From the NCBI GenBank assembly GCA_001592805.2, contig CP051143.1, positions 2,706,635 through 2,770,634 on the forward strand: a DNA stretch of 64,000 nucleotides. The letters run 5' to 3'. The stretch's first letter is position 1. Each line of letters opens with the position of its first letter. This DNA is from Peltaster fructicola (taxonomy: Eukaryota; Ascomycota; Dothideomycetes). Under the pieces are notes generated by a model, which searched no databases, was not told the DNA's origin, and was given only the letters and a program-made list of their open reading frames with translations. Both the position numbers and the translations under genes were made by a program. Below are positions 10,239 to 20,666 of the stretch, piece after piece.

Positions 10239-11930
10239 CTAGAGACGAGCAGAAAGTGGAGAATACTTCTCTGCCAAAGCTCTACCAGCTTGATAGCCTG
10301 AGAAGATGCACCCACCAAGGAAGGTACCCTCCAGTGAGCTGTAGCCATGCATACCACCGCCGCCAAAGCCAGAAGCCTCACCAGCAGCGTACAGTCCAGG
10401 AAAGCTCTCGCCAGCAGTATTGAGCACATTGCCATCGAGATCAGTCTCGAGACCACCCAAGCTCTTTCTCGTGAGAAGATTCATCCTTACGGCGATGAGA
10501 GGACCAGCTGCAGGACTCAGGATTTTGTGAGGCTTCGCAACACGACGCTTGTCAGCTCCGTACTTGCGTGTGTTTTCGATGAGCATGATCTGGGCATCCT
10601 TGGTAAACTTGTTGTCCTGTTGTGCGTCTCGAGTCTGGATCTCATGTCGTATTGCTTCTAACGAGAGCACGGGACCATCTCGCTCGCTTGCCAGTCTGTT
10701 CATTCCAGCGACTAGTGACTCAAGATCGTCCTCGACGATGAAGTCCTTACCGTGCTTCATAAAGGCTTGTACAGGCCACGTTCCCCAGCGAGTGAACAGT
10801 CTGTGTAGTAGCTGGATGTGGCTCTTGTTCGTGATATCTGGGTTCTGCTCTGAGCCTGAGAGACTGAACTCTCGACTGATGATCTCACGATCGAGAATGA
10901 ACCACGAATAGTCGTAGCCTGTGGCGCAGATGTGTCGTAGTGTTGATAGCGTATCGCAGCCTGGAAAGAGGAAGGCTGGAAGACGCTTGCCAGTCGCATC
11001 AAGCCAGATACTGCTTGGACCAGGGATGACTCTGATGCCGTGCGCTGGCCATATTGGGTCCCAATTTGCTAGTCCTTCGGTGTAGTGCCACATTCGATCC
11101 ATGTTGACAGTGTTGGCTCCCGTGTCCTTGGCAATCTGCACCATGCGCCCGTCAACGTGCGCAGGCACACCAACGACGAAAGATTCAGGCACCTTGGGTC
11201 CTAGACGATCGATCGGCCAGTTTCGCTTGACTGCCTCGACGTTACCTCCAATGCCGCCACTTGCGATTAGTACTGCTGATCCTCTGATCTCAAACTTGTC
11301 GATGGCCACTCTTGATGATGGCGCACCTCGCTCTGCCTGCGATGGCTCGAGGACGACACCCTGGACACCAACAGCTCTCCCTGTACTGTCGACGATGATC
11401 TGATCAACTTGATGTCTGAATCTGAACGTCACCAGTCCTTTCTTCGCGGCTGCGCGCACAGGCTGCTCAAATACTCGAACAATCTCAGGTCCCACGCCCC
11501 ATGTCAGATGGAAACGAGGGACTGAGTTACCATGGCCACTCGCAGAGCCGCTTCCTCTCTCTGCCCAGCCAACAGACAGGAACTTGACGCCGAGGTTCTT
11601 GAGGTAGGGCTCCATCTTGCCCGCAGCGAAGTCAACGAATGCTTTGGCCCATTGTCGTGGCCAGTGGTCCTCTCGATCACGGTCGAACCCAGCAGTATTG
11701 AGCCAGTCAGCCCATGCGAGCTCACGGCTGTCCTTGATTCCATTTGATCTCTGATCTGCAGAGTCGACACAGAAGATGCCACCAAGGGACCAGAAAGCCT
11801 GTCCTCCCAGGTTGCCTTCGTTCTCTTGGTCGATGATAATCACAGGGATGTTCTTTTTGGTGAGCTCATGAGCTGCGACTAGGCCTGATAGACCGCCGCC
11901 GACGATGATTATCGGCTGTGCTGTCGACAT
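10239..11930 (-). CDS. FAD-binding dehydrogenase (fumarate reductase/ketosteroid dehydrogenase type)
   Basis: A 563-residue protein without introns. It opens with the dinucleotide-binding motif IIIVGGGLSGLVAAHELTK and the FAD-ribose strand VIIIDQEN, followed by GGQAFWSLGGIF. Later come AVLIASGGIGGN, the NWDPIWPAHGIRVIPGP region, and a C-terminal FAD motif PGLYAAGEASGFGGGGMHG with LEGTFLGGCIFSG. This is the FAD_binding_2 architecture of succinate/fumarate-type and 3-ketosteroid dehydrogenases, and its closest look is to actinobacterial 'FAD-binding dehydrogenases' of about 550 residues. The substrate is unknown. The ATG at 11930 is used: an 83-codon open extension upstream contains no other ATG. 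The intronless structure and bacterial-like length allow, but do not prove, old horizontal transfer. Confidence 0.82.
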   Translation of the reverse strand: MSTAQPIIIVGGGLSGLVAAHELTKKNIPVIIIDQENEGNLGGQAFWSLGGIFCVDSADQRSNGIKDSRELAWADWLNTAGFDRDREDHWPRQWAKAFVDFAAGKMEPYLKNLGVKFLSVGWAERGSGSASGHGNSVPRFHLTWGVGPEIVRVFEQPVRAAAKKGLVTFRFRHQVDQIIVDSTGRAVGVQGVVLEPSQAERGAPSSRVAIDKFEIRGSAVLIASGGIGGNVEAVKRNWPIDRLGPKVPESFVVGVPAHVDGRMVQIAKDTGANTVNMDRMWHYTEGLANWDPIWPAHGIRVIPGPSSIWLDATGKRLPAFLFPGCDTLSTLRHICATGYDYSWFILDREIISREFSLSGSEQNPDITNKSHIQLLHRLFTRWGTWPVQAFMKHGKDFIVEDDLESLVAGMNRLASERDGPVLSLEAIRHEIQTRDAQQDNKFTKDAQIMLIENTRKYGADKRRVAKPHKILSPAAGPLIAVRMNLLTRKSLGGLETDLDGNVLNTAGESFPGLYAAGEASGFGGGGMHGYSSLEGTFLGGCIFSGYQAGRALAEKYSPLSARL

Positions 11931-12768
11931 TGTGCTATGCGTTGTCGCCTGGTTGTTGTTGTTGAAAGATTGTTGTTGAAAGATGGTAAGCTGATACTCA
12001 CGTCGAGGAGCTGATGGGCTCAATGTAAAGGTGTGCTCGGCGGTCGTTGATGCAGACTCTAGCCTGTGCCATGGGCGAAGCGTTGTCGAGGTATTTCCAT
12101 TGACGGTAGGCCGACTGGCCGTGTGTATAGAGGAAGGCAAAATACGATGGGGACGGAAGAGTTCAATAACCGAGGGCAATCGCTTGATTGTGATTGGCTG
12201 ATCGTCAGCATAACTGTTGGTTCAATCGCATAATTCCTCTTCTGCCTCATAACAGCACCTCGCTTGCTCTCAGCCCTAAGCGCTCCATTGTCACTACATC
12301 ACTCAGGTGTGGCTTGTCGCAAACCTTCGGCGGTCGGTGACTCGCATGCGAGGCGTTCACGGTCGAGAAGCTCAGTGCTAGGCGGCATCAAGGAAGGACG
12401 CATCGCAAGCCAAGATGCCGGTCGCCGATCGTTCTCCTCCTATGCCCATCGAGACGCCTAGATTCCTCCACTTTGAGAAGCCTTACAGACTCCTTTACCG
12501 CCAATGTTCTTCCGATCACATCAGATGTCGGATGTCCTCTGAATGCCTCGCCCGACAACAAGGAAACTACAACACGTCGTTGCATAGCCATGCTGCTGCA
12601 GAGTCTTGGCTGTCAGGGAGCTCATTTGCATACGCTGAGCTAGGCAATGACTGAAAAGAGTCTATACTGTCAACCATCATGGCTCGTTAAGGTCAATCAG
12701 ATGATATTATGCTGTTTGCAACAATTCTCTGGAGATCATGGTAGTGGCTACGATGACATTCGAATCTG
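11931..12768. other. Intergenic, divergent
   Basis: About 840 bp between the flavin dehydrogenase and the ferric reductase relic. It includes a short GTT run near 11951. An ATG-started 79-codon open frame at 12415-12654 has no recognisable features and is not called. Confidence 0.4.
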
Positions 12769-15179
12769 GTGCATCGCTTATTACTGATCTTCTCTGGCAC
12801 TGGTCTCGTCCATTTAGCTGTTCACCTTGAGCAGCCCGAGCACGTCTGCGTCTCTGCTTGTAACGAATGGTCCAGCCTGGTCATCTAGAATGTGACTTCA
12901 ACAGTTGCACCAGACGACTGCTACACTCCAGAAAGCAGAACGATCTGCGGCTGCATACGGTCCACTGATTTGCTCACACCTCCTGTACAGCCAGCGACGT
13001 CCATACGCAGGGCCCAGCTTCTTCAACGTCACTTGCATGGAAGAGGCTGGTTTGATCTCGCCTAGATGTGAAGAGCTTGCAGCATCTCGTTCTGCCCTGG
13101 CAGCAGCACCTAGACCGTCACAAGCAGACTATGCAGGAGACGTGGTGTCGGTTCCGTCGATACCTGACGCTGACTGGGCTGACCTGTCCATACGCACAGT
13201 GGTAAGTCGATGAGGTGGGCATTACCAGCATACACTAAGAGTTACAGCGTGCCTATGATCGTAACTTCTGGTACAGCTTCGACTTCACGTATGCACTGCA
13301 CTTTCTTTGGCGATTGTCACTAACACCATTTAGATGGGCTTCCTTCGGCTTTTGGGGCACTGTCTTTCTCGTCAGCACGATCAATCGCTTCGTTGAGTTC
13401 TTAAAGGTACTTCGAGCTCGTCCAGCGACACGGCGAAGACAATCGAGCGGTGGCTGGACATGGATCAGGAGGCAACTCATCTTGTCTGTAACATTTGGCA
13501 AGCACTGTCAAGAGCCAGTGGGTTGGGCGACACTTCCACCACGCCTAGAGTCCTGTATCATCTTCGCCTACCTACTCATGTCAACGTTTATGTGCTTCCC
13601 TGGCTACGACCTCTTCGACAACAATGAGTAGTATGTATGCACAACAAGCAAGAACACGAGCTGACCTAATCAGCTGGGCAACGACGGGAGCACAGCTTGC
13701 TCGATACATTGCAGATCGAACGGCAGTCCTGTCTATCGCGAATGTGCCTCTATTGTGGCTCTTTGCTGCTCGCAATGACCCTCTTCTGTGGTTGACCGGC
13801 TTCTCCTATGCTTCGTTCAACAGATTCCATCGCTGGGTTGCTCGTATGGCCTTCGTCTTTGCTCTTGTGCACAGCATAGTATGGACCTACGACTATATCT
13901 ACTTCTATGGTGTTGCTACGTACTATGCAGCTTACGAGGAGGTCTGGTGGTGGACTGGAGTTATCGTGAGTCTAGGATCATTTGCATTACCCAGCGCTGA
14001 TGGTACAGGCCACTGTCATCATGGCAACGCTCCTTCCAGCGAGTGTGTATTGGTTGCGGACCAAGCACTATGACTTCTTTCTGATAGTCCACATCGTCCT
14101 CTCGATCATATTTCTGATCACGCTATACTTGTGGGTCATTCGGCTCGTCGCTGATACTGTACTGACACGTACCAGTCACATTCAGGTATACGAACACTTC
14201 TTTGACGGTTTCATCTGGCCGTGTGTTGCTATATGGTCGCTTGATCGACTCCTATGCATCGTACGGATAGTCTACACCAGTGTCATACCATTATTCACCA
14301 AGGGTGTGAAAGCGACCGCGACGTTCGACATACGATCAGACATCGTCCGTTTGGATGTGACAGACTTCTTCCCGCCAAACACAAGCATATCTCCAGGCCT
14401 CTACTACTACGTCTACCTTCCTGCGAGTCTCAAGGGATGGGAGTCTCATCCATTCACTCTCTGCAGCTGGAATCGATCAGTCGACAGTATACCAGTCTCG
14501 CCAGCGCCGCTAGCATCTCCTCATAGCTCTCTAGACATTGAAGCCGCCAAGAAGGTCCCAGCTCTACGCAGCAGAGAGCTCGCATCAGCTCAAGCTGTCA
14601 GTCACTCTTTCTTGATCAGGCCATATGCCGGCTTCACTCAGCGACTACGAGACAGGATCGTTGCTGCTCACGAAGCACGCGGTTTGTGCGAGGTTACTGT
14701 GTTGCTCGAGGGACCTTACGGCTGCAGGCTTGATCTGTCGAGATACTCCGATGTCCTCATACTGGCTGCAGGCAGCGGCATCGTCACGGCCATCTCGCAT
14801 GCGCACTACCTGCTTGCTAATGGACGAACGGAAGTGCATCTCACATGGGTGGTACCACAGCGATGGCTTGTGGAGGACGTCTGCAAGAATGAACTAAGCG
14901 CAATTCTTGGCGGTCCACGTTTGCACATGACGGTGTATCTGACAGGAAAGTCACAGGAGATGAGCGAGGAGTCTGCTGCTTCATCGACTATCGAGTTCCA
15001 CGCTGGCCGTCCAGACATTTTTGCTGTCATGCAGCAAGCTCGAGCACTGCAAGGCCGACTTGGCGATTATGAACTCAGGCACACCGCAGGTCGCCGATGC
15101 TTGTCGGGCAGCTGTGGTTCGTCTGTTGCGAGAACCTGGACCGCATGTGGAGTACTACGCTGAGGATACGCCGTGGTAG
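12769..15179 (+). pseudogene. Ferric reductase (FRE/NOX superfamily), probably decayed
   Basis: The core is well preserved. Exons 13248-13288, 13334-13630, 13674-13965, 14009-14130 and 14176-15179 follow an exon ending at 13201; the introns are 43-46 bp. Landmarks are DADWADLSIRT, heme-ligand helices with NRFHRWVARMAF and ALVHSIVW, WLRTKHYDFFLIVHIVL, the FAD motif HPFTLCSW, and NAD motifs LEGPYG and AAGSGI. These proteins reduce Fe3+ chelates at the plasma membrane with NADPH. Lesions: the hydrophobic leader HRLLLIFSGTGLVHLAV starts at a GTG (12769) where an ATG is expected. A TAG at 12886 follows CVSACNEWSSLVI. A change of frame follows around 12900-13000. A +1 shift near 15046 separates RPDIFAVMQQARAL from the terminal frame ending VEYYAEDTPW. 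The usual CGP motif near the end reads NSGTP. Confidence 0.75.
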
Positions 15180-15598
15180 TGCCATGTCGCGAGTACATCT
15201 TTAGTCGAGTATCGAATAGCTTTAAACAATCTGATCGCCGCTGTCATCATAATACGTTTGTTTGCTTCGTGCTGTCAATGCTTTGTGACCTACCCTCTGT
15301 ACCGTCACACGTACTCTCAATTGTGAGACGGAACAGGAGTATACCAGGGACGAATGCAGAGCCCGATGCGCCGCAATACCTGCTCGGCCGACCGACGATC
15401 GTTGTCGTGCCTGTCTTTTCGGCGCCGAAATCACATGGTTCCAGGTGTAGCTCTAAACATAGCTCACCAACCCTGGTATATGACTGATCGCCTCAATGAC
15501 AAACACACGGAAGCGGCACGACCTTAGCATATCGCCGACAAGCATTATAGAAGCTTTCGCCATATCTCTTGGCTTGCTTGGAGGTCATTCATCCCAAC
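15180..15598. other. Intergenic
   Basis: About 420 bp with nothing recognisable. It contains the presumed promoter of the methyltransferase gene; no clear TATA element is seen. Confidence 0.5.
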
Positions 15599-16519
15599 AT
15601 GTCAGCCAAGCAGGAGACAACGTTCAGCACTTACAGCAAGGCACAAGGTCAAGCATATAGTCAGATTCGTCGAGACTATCACCAGAATGTCTATGATACA
15701 GTGATCAGCAAGCACACCTCTTCAGGCGGTCAATTGGATCTTGTACTAGACGTGGGTTGCGGTCCAGGTCTGGCTACACGAACCCTAGCCAGCAAGTTCG
15801 CTCATGCCGTTGGCCTTGATCCATCCAGTGGCATGATAGAGACTGCTCGTTCGCAGGGTCTCGTCACCGCTACCAACGAACCTGTACGATTCGAGGTCTC
15901 GTCTGCAGAGAATTTAGGTGCATCTCTTGAGCATCCGATCACTGCTGGCTCGATAGATCTAATAACCGCTGCTAATGCAGCTCACTGGTTCGATCTGCCA
16001 CGCTTCTGGGAGAGTGCTGCTCGTGTGCTCAAGCCAGGTGGAAGCGTCATCTTCTGGTGCAGTGGAGATATCAGAGCTCATCCGACGATGCCAGGTGCCA
16101 AAGGCATAGACGAGGCGGTCGAGAAGCACATGGAGACTTATATGAAGCCTTACATGAATTACGGCAACCTGCTTACCAGAGGGAGGTACACGGACTTGAA
16201 GTTGCCATGGAGTGATGGGGCTCAGGTTCCTGGCTTCGATGCTGCACACTTTGAGCGATATGAATGGCCGGCCGAGCAGGACTTCTTTTCCGGAGACACT
16301 ACCATTGATTTGGACACTTTTGAGAAGATGAGAGGCACCTCGAGCTTCACTACAAGATGGCGTGAGGCTCATCCTGAGCTTGTAGGCACCGAGCAAGACG
16401 CCGTGCGAGTGTTGAGAAGAGATATGGAAAAGGTCTTGCATGCGGCAGGTGTCAAGCCGGGAGAAGAAAGGCTGAAGGGATCAGTGCATGGAGTATTGAT
16501 CATTGTCAAGAAGGTGTAG
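15599..16519 (+). CDS. Class I SAM-dependent methyltransferase (TMT1/CRG1-like)
   Basis: A 306-residue protein without introns. Motif I is LDVGCGPGLATRTLA, followed by GLDPSSGMIETARSQG (motif post I). Then come ITAANAAHWFDLPRFW and ARVLKPGGSVIFWCSG, the Methyltransf_11 layout. The AAHWFD signature and the length of about 300 residues match the yeast Tmt1 (trans-aconitate methyltransferase) and Crg1 type, which methylate small carboxylic acids or detoxify cantharidin. The true substrate cannot be told. The ATG at 15599 (CCAACATGTC) is chosen over an in-frame one ten codons upstream because its context is better and it fits the family length. Cytosolic location is expected, as no targeting signal is seen. 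Confidence 0.82.
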   Translation: MSAKQETTFSTYSKAQGQAYSQIRRDYHQNVYDTVISKHTSSGGQLDLVLDVGCGPGLATRTLASKFAHAVGLDPSSGMIETARSQGLVTATNEPVRFEVSSAENLGASLEHPITAGSIDLITAANAAHWFDLPRFWESAARVLKPGGSVIFWCSGDIRAHPTMPGAKGIDEAVEKHMETYMKPYMNYGNLLTRGRYTDLKLPWSDGAQVPGFDAAHFERYEWPAEQDFFSGDTTIDLDTFEKMRGTSSFTTRWREAHPELVGTEQDAVRVLRRDMEKVLHAAGVKPGEERLKGSVHGVLIIVKKV

Positions 16520-16711
16520 TGGGAGTAGGCTGATGCTAATCTGAGTCAGTGTGGCTATCGGTGGTCAGCCTTGTAGTGTAAGATTGTTGAATCGAGTTCG
16601 TTGCGATGTATCGTACATACTGTCATGTTAACGTTGCATGCCGGTAGCATCTCTCTGCGTCCTGTAGTATAGGAGCGCTCATTAAGTCGTACGTTCGTCT
16701 CCTCTAGCTGT

Positions 16712-17515
16712 TCATACCAGTGCTGCTTTCTTCTTGATACCAAGAGCTGCAGAGAAGTCTTTTTTCTTCTTGATCTGGCGTACGAATGTTGGTGCTGGAG
16801 GTGCAGTTGTTTGCTCTGCTTGCGGTGCATCTGGTTCCGCTAGTAGATGCTCTGTGATATCCTCAAGTCGTCGTACTCGTTCGCCAGTGCCAGACTGGAA
16901 CGCCATGCGTGCTTGTTCTTCCAACTCCCTTTCGATACGCTCAGCATTGGCATCATGCGCTTTCTGAGCAACATCGGACAACGCATTGTCTGGGTCTGCT
17001 CGTTCACGCTGAGCATTCCGCATCCTGACCTCGTCAAGCGCATCGGCGATAGCCATCTCTGTTTTGGCGTCGATGGTCTTCTTTTCGAGCTCTTTCATGG
17101 CATCAGTTTCGGCCTCCTCTCGTTCCAGTCTGTCTAGCCTTTCTTCCTCGGTCTCTTCTGCAAGCTTTGCCTCTCGCCAGGGCTCGAAGTTGCGTTTCGC
17201 TCCTCGCTCGCATTCATAGTCCATGTGTTTCGGGTCTGTCTTGAAGGTGATCTCGGCACTGCATCGCGTGCATCGGATGTAGAAGCGGTAGATTGTGATG
17301 GCGTAGTACTTCTCGTCGGTCGTTTCCTTGCGCGCATTGAACTTGCGGCCCTTGTAGATGTACTCGCCACAGCTGTTGCATCTCATACCGAAGGGTGCCA
17401 TTAGACGAACGGTCTGCTGCCGCGGACCTGTTTGCTTTGGTCCTCGTCGTCGCTCGAGCTTTGATGGGTCGAAGTCGGGGGGGTAGTACTTCTGCAGGAC
17501 CTTTCGTTCAGACAT
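16712..17515 (-). CDS. YJU2: Splicing factor YJU2 (CCDC94 family)
   Basis: A 267-residue protein with the COG5134/YJU2 hallmarks. It starts MSERKVLQKYYPPDFDPSKL; then RLMAPFGMRCNSCGEYIYKG and IRCTRCSAEITFKTDPKHMDY supply the CxxC...CxxC zinc site. The charged helical region follows and the protein ends in a Lys-rich tail (QIKKKKDFSAALGIKKK). YJU2 joins the spliceosome with the NineTeen complex and promotes the first catalytic step by acting near the branch site. The ATG at 17515 is used because the next one upstream adds residues not typical of the family. It is divergent from TAF6 across a gap of 413 bp. Confidence 0.9.
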   Translation of the reverse strand: MSERKVLQKYYPPDFDPSKLERRRGPKQTGPRQQTVRLMAPFGMRCNSCGEYIYKGRKFNARKETTDEKYYAITIYRFYIRCTRCSAEITFKTDPKHMDYECERGAKRNFEPWREAKLAEETEEERLDRLEREEAETDAMKELEKKTIDAKTEMAIADALDEVRMRNAQRERADPDNALSDVAQKAHDANAERIERELEEQARMAFQSGTGERVRRLEDITEHLLAEPDAPQAEQTTAPPAPTFVRQIKKKKDFSAALGIKKKAALV

Positions 17516-17928
17516 AGCGAGGTATGATCTCAAGGGGTGTTGCGCGCTGGATGCAAGGTTATATGTCAAGAGTTGTTTCGTGAAAGATGAGAGTCCAGGG
17601 AAGACGTATCGGCCGTCTCGCGATCATCAGTGCAAATAAACTGTGGCGGTGCTAGCTGCGGATACTGCCGCGTGGCTTCACTCTCGTTCATGCAGCAATA
17701 GCTTCATGGCGATCGAGTGAATCTCATAATCACATTCACAGGCTGCTCTTCACGCCGGCTTGGCTCATCGACAACGTACGTCCGTTCAAATACACCGATA
17801 GGCATTAATTCGCACGACCACGAACTCAAGCAGCCACCCACGCGCCCCTACAGATCCAGCACCACCTTCGTTTGCGAAAGAGACTGACTCCTCACAACGC
17901 GACCGACACTGACGGCAGCTGCCTCAAG
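17516..17928. promoter_or_regulatory. Shared YJU2/TAF6 promoter region
   Basis: A 413-bp spacer between two head-to-head genes for core nuclear factors. No TATA box is evident. Confidence 0.45.
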
Positions 17929-19266
17929 ATGTCGGTCTGGAACCCAGAGAACATTGTGGACGTCGCTGAGTCGATTGGCATCAATACCTTGACCAAGGAC
18001 GTACAAGAGCACCTGGCGCGAGAGGTCGAATACCGCATCAGTCAGATTCTGGAGGAAGCACTGAAGTTTATGCGCCATGCACGACGAACGACTCTGAGCA
18101 CACAAGACATATCTGAGGCGCTACGAATGCTCGATGTTGAGCCACTGTACGGCTACGAAAGTACACGACCGTTACGCTTTGGAGAGGCCTCGATAGGATC
18201 AGGACAATCGCTATTCTACGTGGAAGACGATGAGGTTGACTTTGAGAAGCTCATCAACGCACCACTGCCCAAGGTGCCCAGAGAGATGAGCTTCACAGCA
18301 CATTGGCTCGCAGTGGAGGGTGTGCAACCTAGTATACCGCAGAATCCAACGCAGGCGGACCAACGACAACAAGAGCTGCTTGCAAAAGGTCCTGGAGCAA
18401 GTGCAGCATTAGCAGCGCTGAGCGGAGCAGACAATGTCAGTGTCAAACCACTTGTCAAGCACGTTCTGTCGCGAGAGCTCCAGCTATACTTCGATCGTGT
18501 CTGCACGGCGGTGCTCGACGAGCATAATGAAGAATACCGTACATCTGGACTGGCGTCGCTGAGGACAGATCCTGGCATTCACCAGCTGATACCGTACTTC
18601 GTTCAGTTCGTCGCCGACAAGGTCACACACCAGTTGAAGTCGACATTCGTCCTGACGCAGTGCTTGCTACTGGTTCAGGCTCTACTCGAAAACCACAGCA
18701 TATACATGGAGCCATATGTGCCAGCGCTGGTGCCATCGGTCCTCACCTGCATCTTGGGCAAGCATCTCGGAACCGCAAGCAGTGATGGTGTGACGACACA
18801 TTTTGCGCTCCGAGACTTTGCAGCAAGCCTGTTGTCACGCATCTCCGCGGCGTATGGTGCATCGTCCTCCACGCTGAAGGTGCGCATTGCACGAAGTTGT
18901 CTCAAGGCATTCCTCGATTCGCATAAGCCATGGGGAACACATTACGGTGCGGTCCTTGGACTGTTAACTATAGGAGGCAGTGAAGTTGTTCGTTCGCTGA
19001 TCTTGCCAAACCTGAAGACGTACGACTTGCATCTAGCCGAAGGAGTGAAGGATGACGCTCAGCGTGAGCAGGTGGATCAGGTCATTGCCATCATCATCAA
19101 GGCGCTCGGACGACTGAAGGAGGATCCTGTCGCAAGCCACAGCGAATTGACAGGGGAGATCAAGCGTGAGCGACTCATCGCAGTGCTTGGTCCCACACTC
19201 GCAAAGCGTGTATTGGAACAAGACGACCAGGACTTAATCGCAGTGCTTACGAACGTGGATGATTAG
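17929..19266 (+). CDS. TAF6: Transcription initiation factor TFIID/SAGA subunit TAF6
   Basis: A 445-residue intronless protein. Residues 1-70 are the histone fold: VWNPENIVDVAESIGI, then AREVEYRISQILEEALKFMRHARR and LSTQDISEALRMLDVEPLYGY. This is followed by the conserved linker FYVEDDEVDFEKLINAPLPKVPRE and HWLAVEGVQP. The C-terminal half (about 190-430) is the TAF6C HEAT-repeat domain with LIPYFVQFVADKV and KPWGTHYGAVLGLLTIG. TAF6 pairs with TAF9 through the histone fold and is part of both TFIID and SAGA in fungi. Start choice: ATG at 17929 (CAAGATGTCGG), because the nineteen upstream in-frame residues lie outside the conserved fold. Confidence 0.92.
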   Translation: MSVWNPENIVDVAESIGINTLTKDVQEHLAREVEYRISQILEEALKFMRHARRTTLSTQDISEALRMLDVEPLYGYESTRPLRFGEASIGSGQSLFYVEDDEVDFEKLINAPLPKVPREMSFTAHWLAVEGVQPSIPQNPTQADQRQQELLAKGPGASAALAALSGADNVSVKPLVKHVLSRELQLYFDRVCTAVLDEHNEEYRTSGLASLRTDPGIHQLIPYFVQFVADKVTHQLKSTFVLTQCLLLVQALLENHSIYMEPYVPALVPSVLTCILGKHLGTASSDGVTTHFALRDFAASLLSRISAAYGASSSTLKVRIARSCLKAFLDSHKPWGTHYGAVLGLLTIGGSEVVRSLILPNLKTYDLHLAEGVKDDAQREQVDQVIAIIIKALGRLKEDPVASHSELTGEIKRERLIAVLGPTLAKRVLEQDDQDLIAVLTNVDD

Positions 19267-19956
19267 AGGAGTGTGGGCGAGCGTGGGAGATGTGTCTATT
19301 ATACTTTAGCGTGGCGTACGGATAGGCATCACGAGGGCTGTCGCTGTTAAGTCAGTGGCTGAAGTCTCGTGCACAAATGCACACTGTGTCAATATATTGC
19401 CCGAGAGCATTTCATTATATGCGTTCGATACCGCTCAGGCGCCGCTGACCACCATCAGCAGGTGAGATTGAAGCTTGCACCGCGAATGACCAGATCAGAG
19501 CTCCAGGAACAGACACATGGGCAAAATGGAGAGGTGTGTGGAAAGTAAAATTAGCCCTATGGTCACTGAAGTGCCACACCACCGGAGAAGTTGCTGTCGA
19601 TACTGCTGGCGTGGAGATCCGTATTAGACTACCACCCTGGCTCGGCCTTTCACTTCGCTCCACCCTGCCGAGTTTGCTCTCGAAACACAATTACGGTGTG
19701 ACCTGCTTGATAAGGCGACTTGCATTGTCGCTTCCTCACCGTTGACAAACACCTTGCCTCCTCCTCTCTCGCAAAATCCTATCGCGACTTGAAGAGACAT
19801 TTGCCTTCTGCGACACTTGCGACGACACCACAATATCAGCACAGAGACAGATCGACTCACCTTACAAATCACCCTGTCGACGTGCCGCGAACACATATCT
19901 TACTTCTCCATACACCGCCGTTCCAACTTCGCAGCCTCACACATACCACCATCGCC
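19267..19956. other. Intergenic
   Basis: About 690 bp, with the TAF6 3' end and a CA/pyrimidine-rich leader (about 19780-19956) of the next small gene. No other gene is seen. Confidence 0.5.
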
Positions 19957-20310
19957 ATGTTTCCAGCAGAGTTCCTCAACGCCTCATACCTCGAAGAGCA
20001 GGCTGCAGCACGACAGCAGCGAGAGGCAGCCAAGATGCAGAACACGCTCTCAGTTCCTGCTACCAGCACATCAACACCTGCTACTACTCGTCCTACCACA
20101 CCTGCCAACGCCACAATACAGTCGAAGCCACTTGGCTTGCTGACGAACATCTTCCAAGGCTTGGTCAAGGCCACGACATTTGATCCCCAAGAACTACAAT
20201 GCAAGAGCACTTCCTCTAGCCCAGGATGTGAGAAGAGCGAGTTGGAGGCTCTCATTGCCGAGCGCAAGCGTGATGCAGATATTGTAGGTGGTAGCATGAT
20301 TGTATGCTGA
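19957..20310 (+). CDS. Small hypothetical protein
   Basis: A 117-residue protein starting MFPAEFLNASYLEEQ; I do not recognise it. It has a short charged helix (AAARQQREAAKMQ), a Thr/Pro/Ser linker at about 38-62, a hydrophobic helix LGLLTNIFQGLVKATTF, and a Cys-containing tail. The ATG is preceded by a typical CA-rich leader (ATCGCCATGT). An alternative ending exists: GTAGGT at 20283 with an acceptor TACCAG at 20330 would form a 48-bp intron and replace the last residues VGGSMIVC with CSLRPW. Either form is short and probably soluble or peripheral. Confidence 0.5.
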   Translation: MFPAEFLNASYLEEQAAARQQREAAKMQNTLSVPATSTSTPATTRPTTPANATIQSKPLGLLTNIFQGLVKATTFDPQELQCKSTSSSPGCEKSELEALIAERKRDADIVGGSMIVC

Positions 20311-20666
20311 GCTTGGCTGACATGTACCAGTGCTCACTGCGCCCGTGGTGATCAGCTTCTCACCTCAAGCCACACTCTTACACGATACTCACGGCCTCCC
20401 TAGCGCTTTGTCGCTCCCACCTTCGGATCACAAGTCTTCTCATCCTCCAAAGCAGGGCGTGATGGCGTTCACCTTCACGACCTTTTGTACTTCTCAAGCA
20501 TGGCGTTATGAATGGAGGAAAAGTGGGCAGATCAGGGCGACTGATCAAGAGCATTGATGCGTTATGAGCGAAACATACCTATACAGCATGCACCACAGAA
20601 GCGTTTTGGCTGTCCTTAATTGCATTGTCTCCATGCAGATACTTGCGAGGCTCGCGCGAGTCGTAA
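20311..20666. other. Intergenic
   Basis: About 360 bp between two convergent 3' ends. No supported gene. Confidence 0.5.

Noticed and set aside
11931-12179. N-terminal extension of the FAD dehydrogenase
   Set aside because: It is open but contains no ATG, and the Rossmann motif starts right after the ATG at 11930.
10239-16519. Secondary-metabolite cluster (flavin dehydrogenase, ferric reductase, methyltransferase)
   Set aside because: There is no backbone synthase, the reductase is decayed, and gene order gives no common theme.
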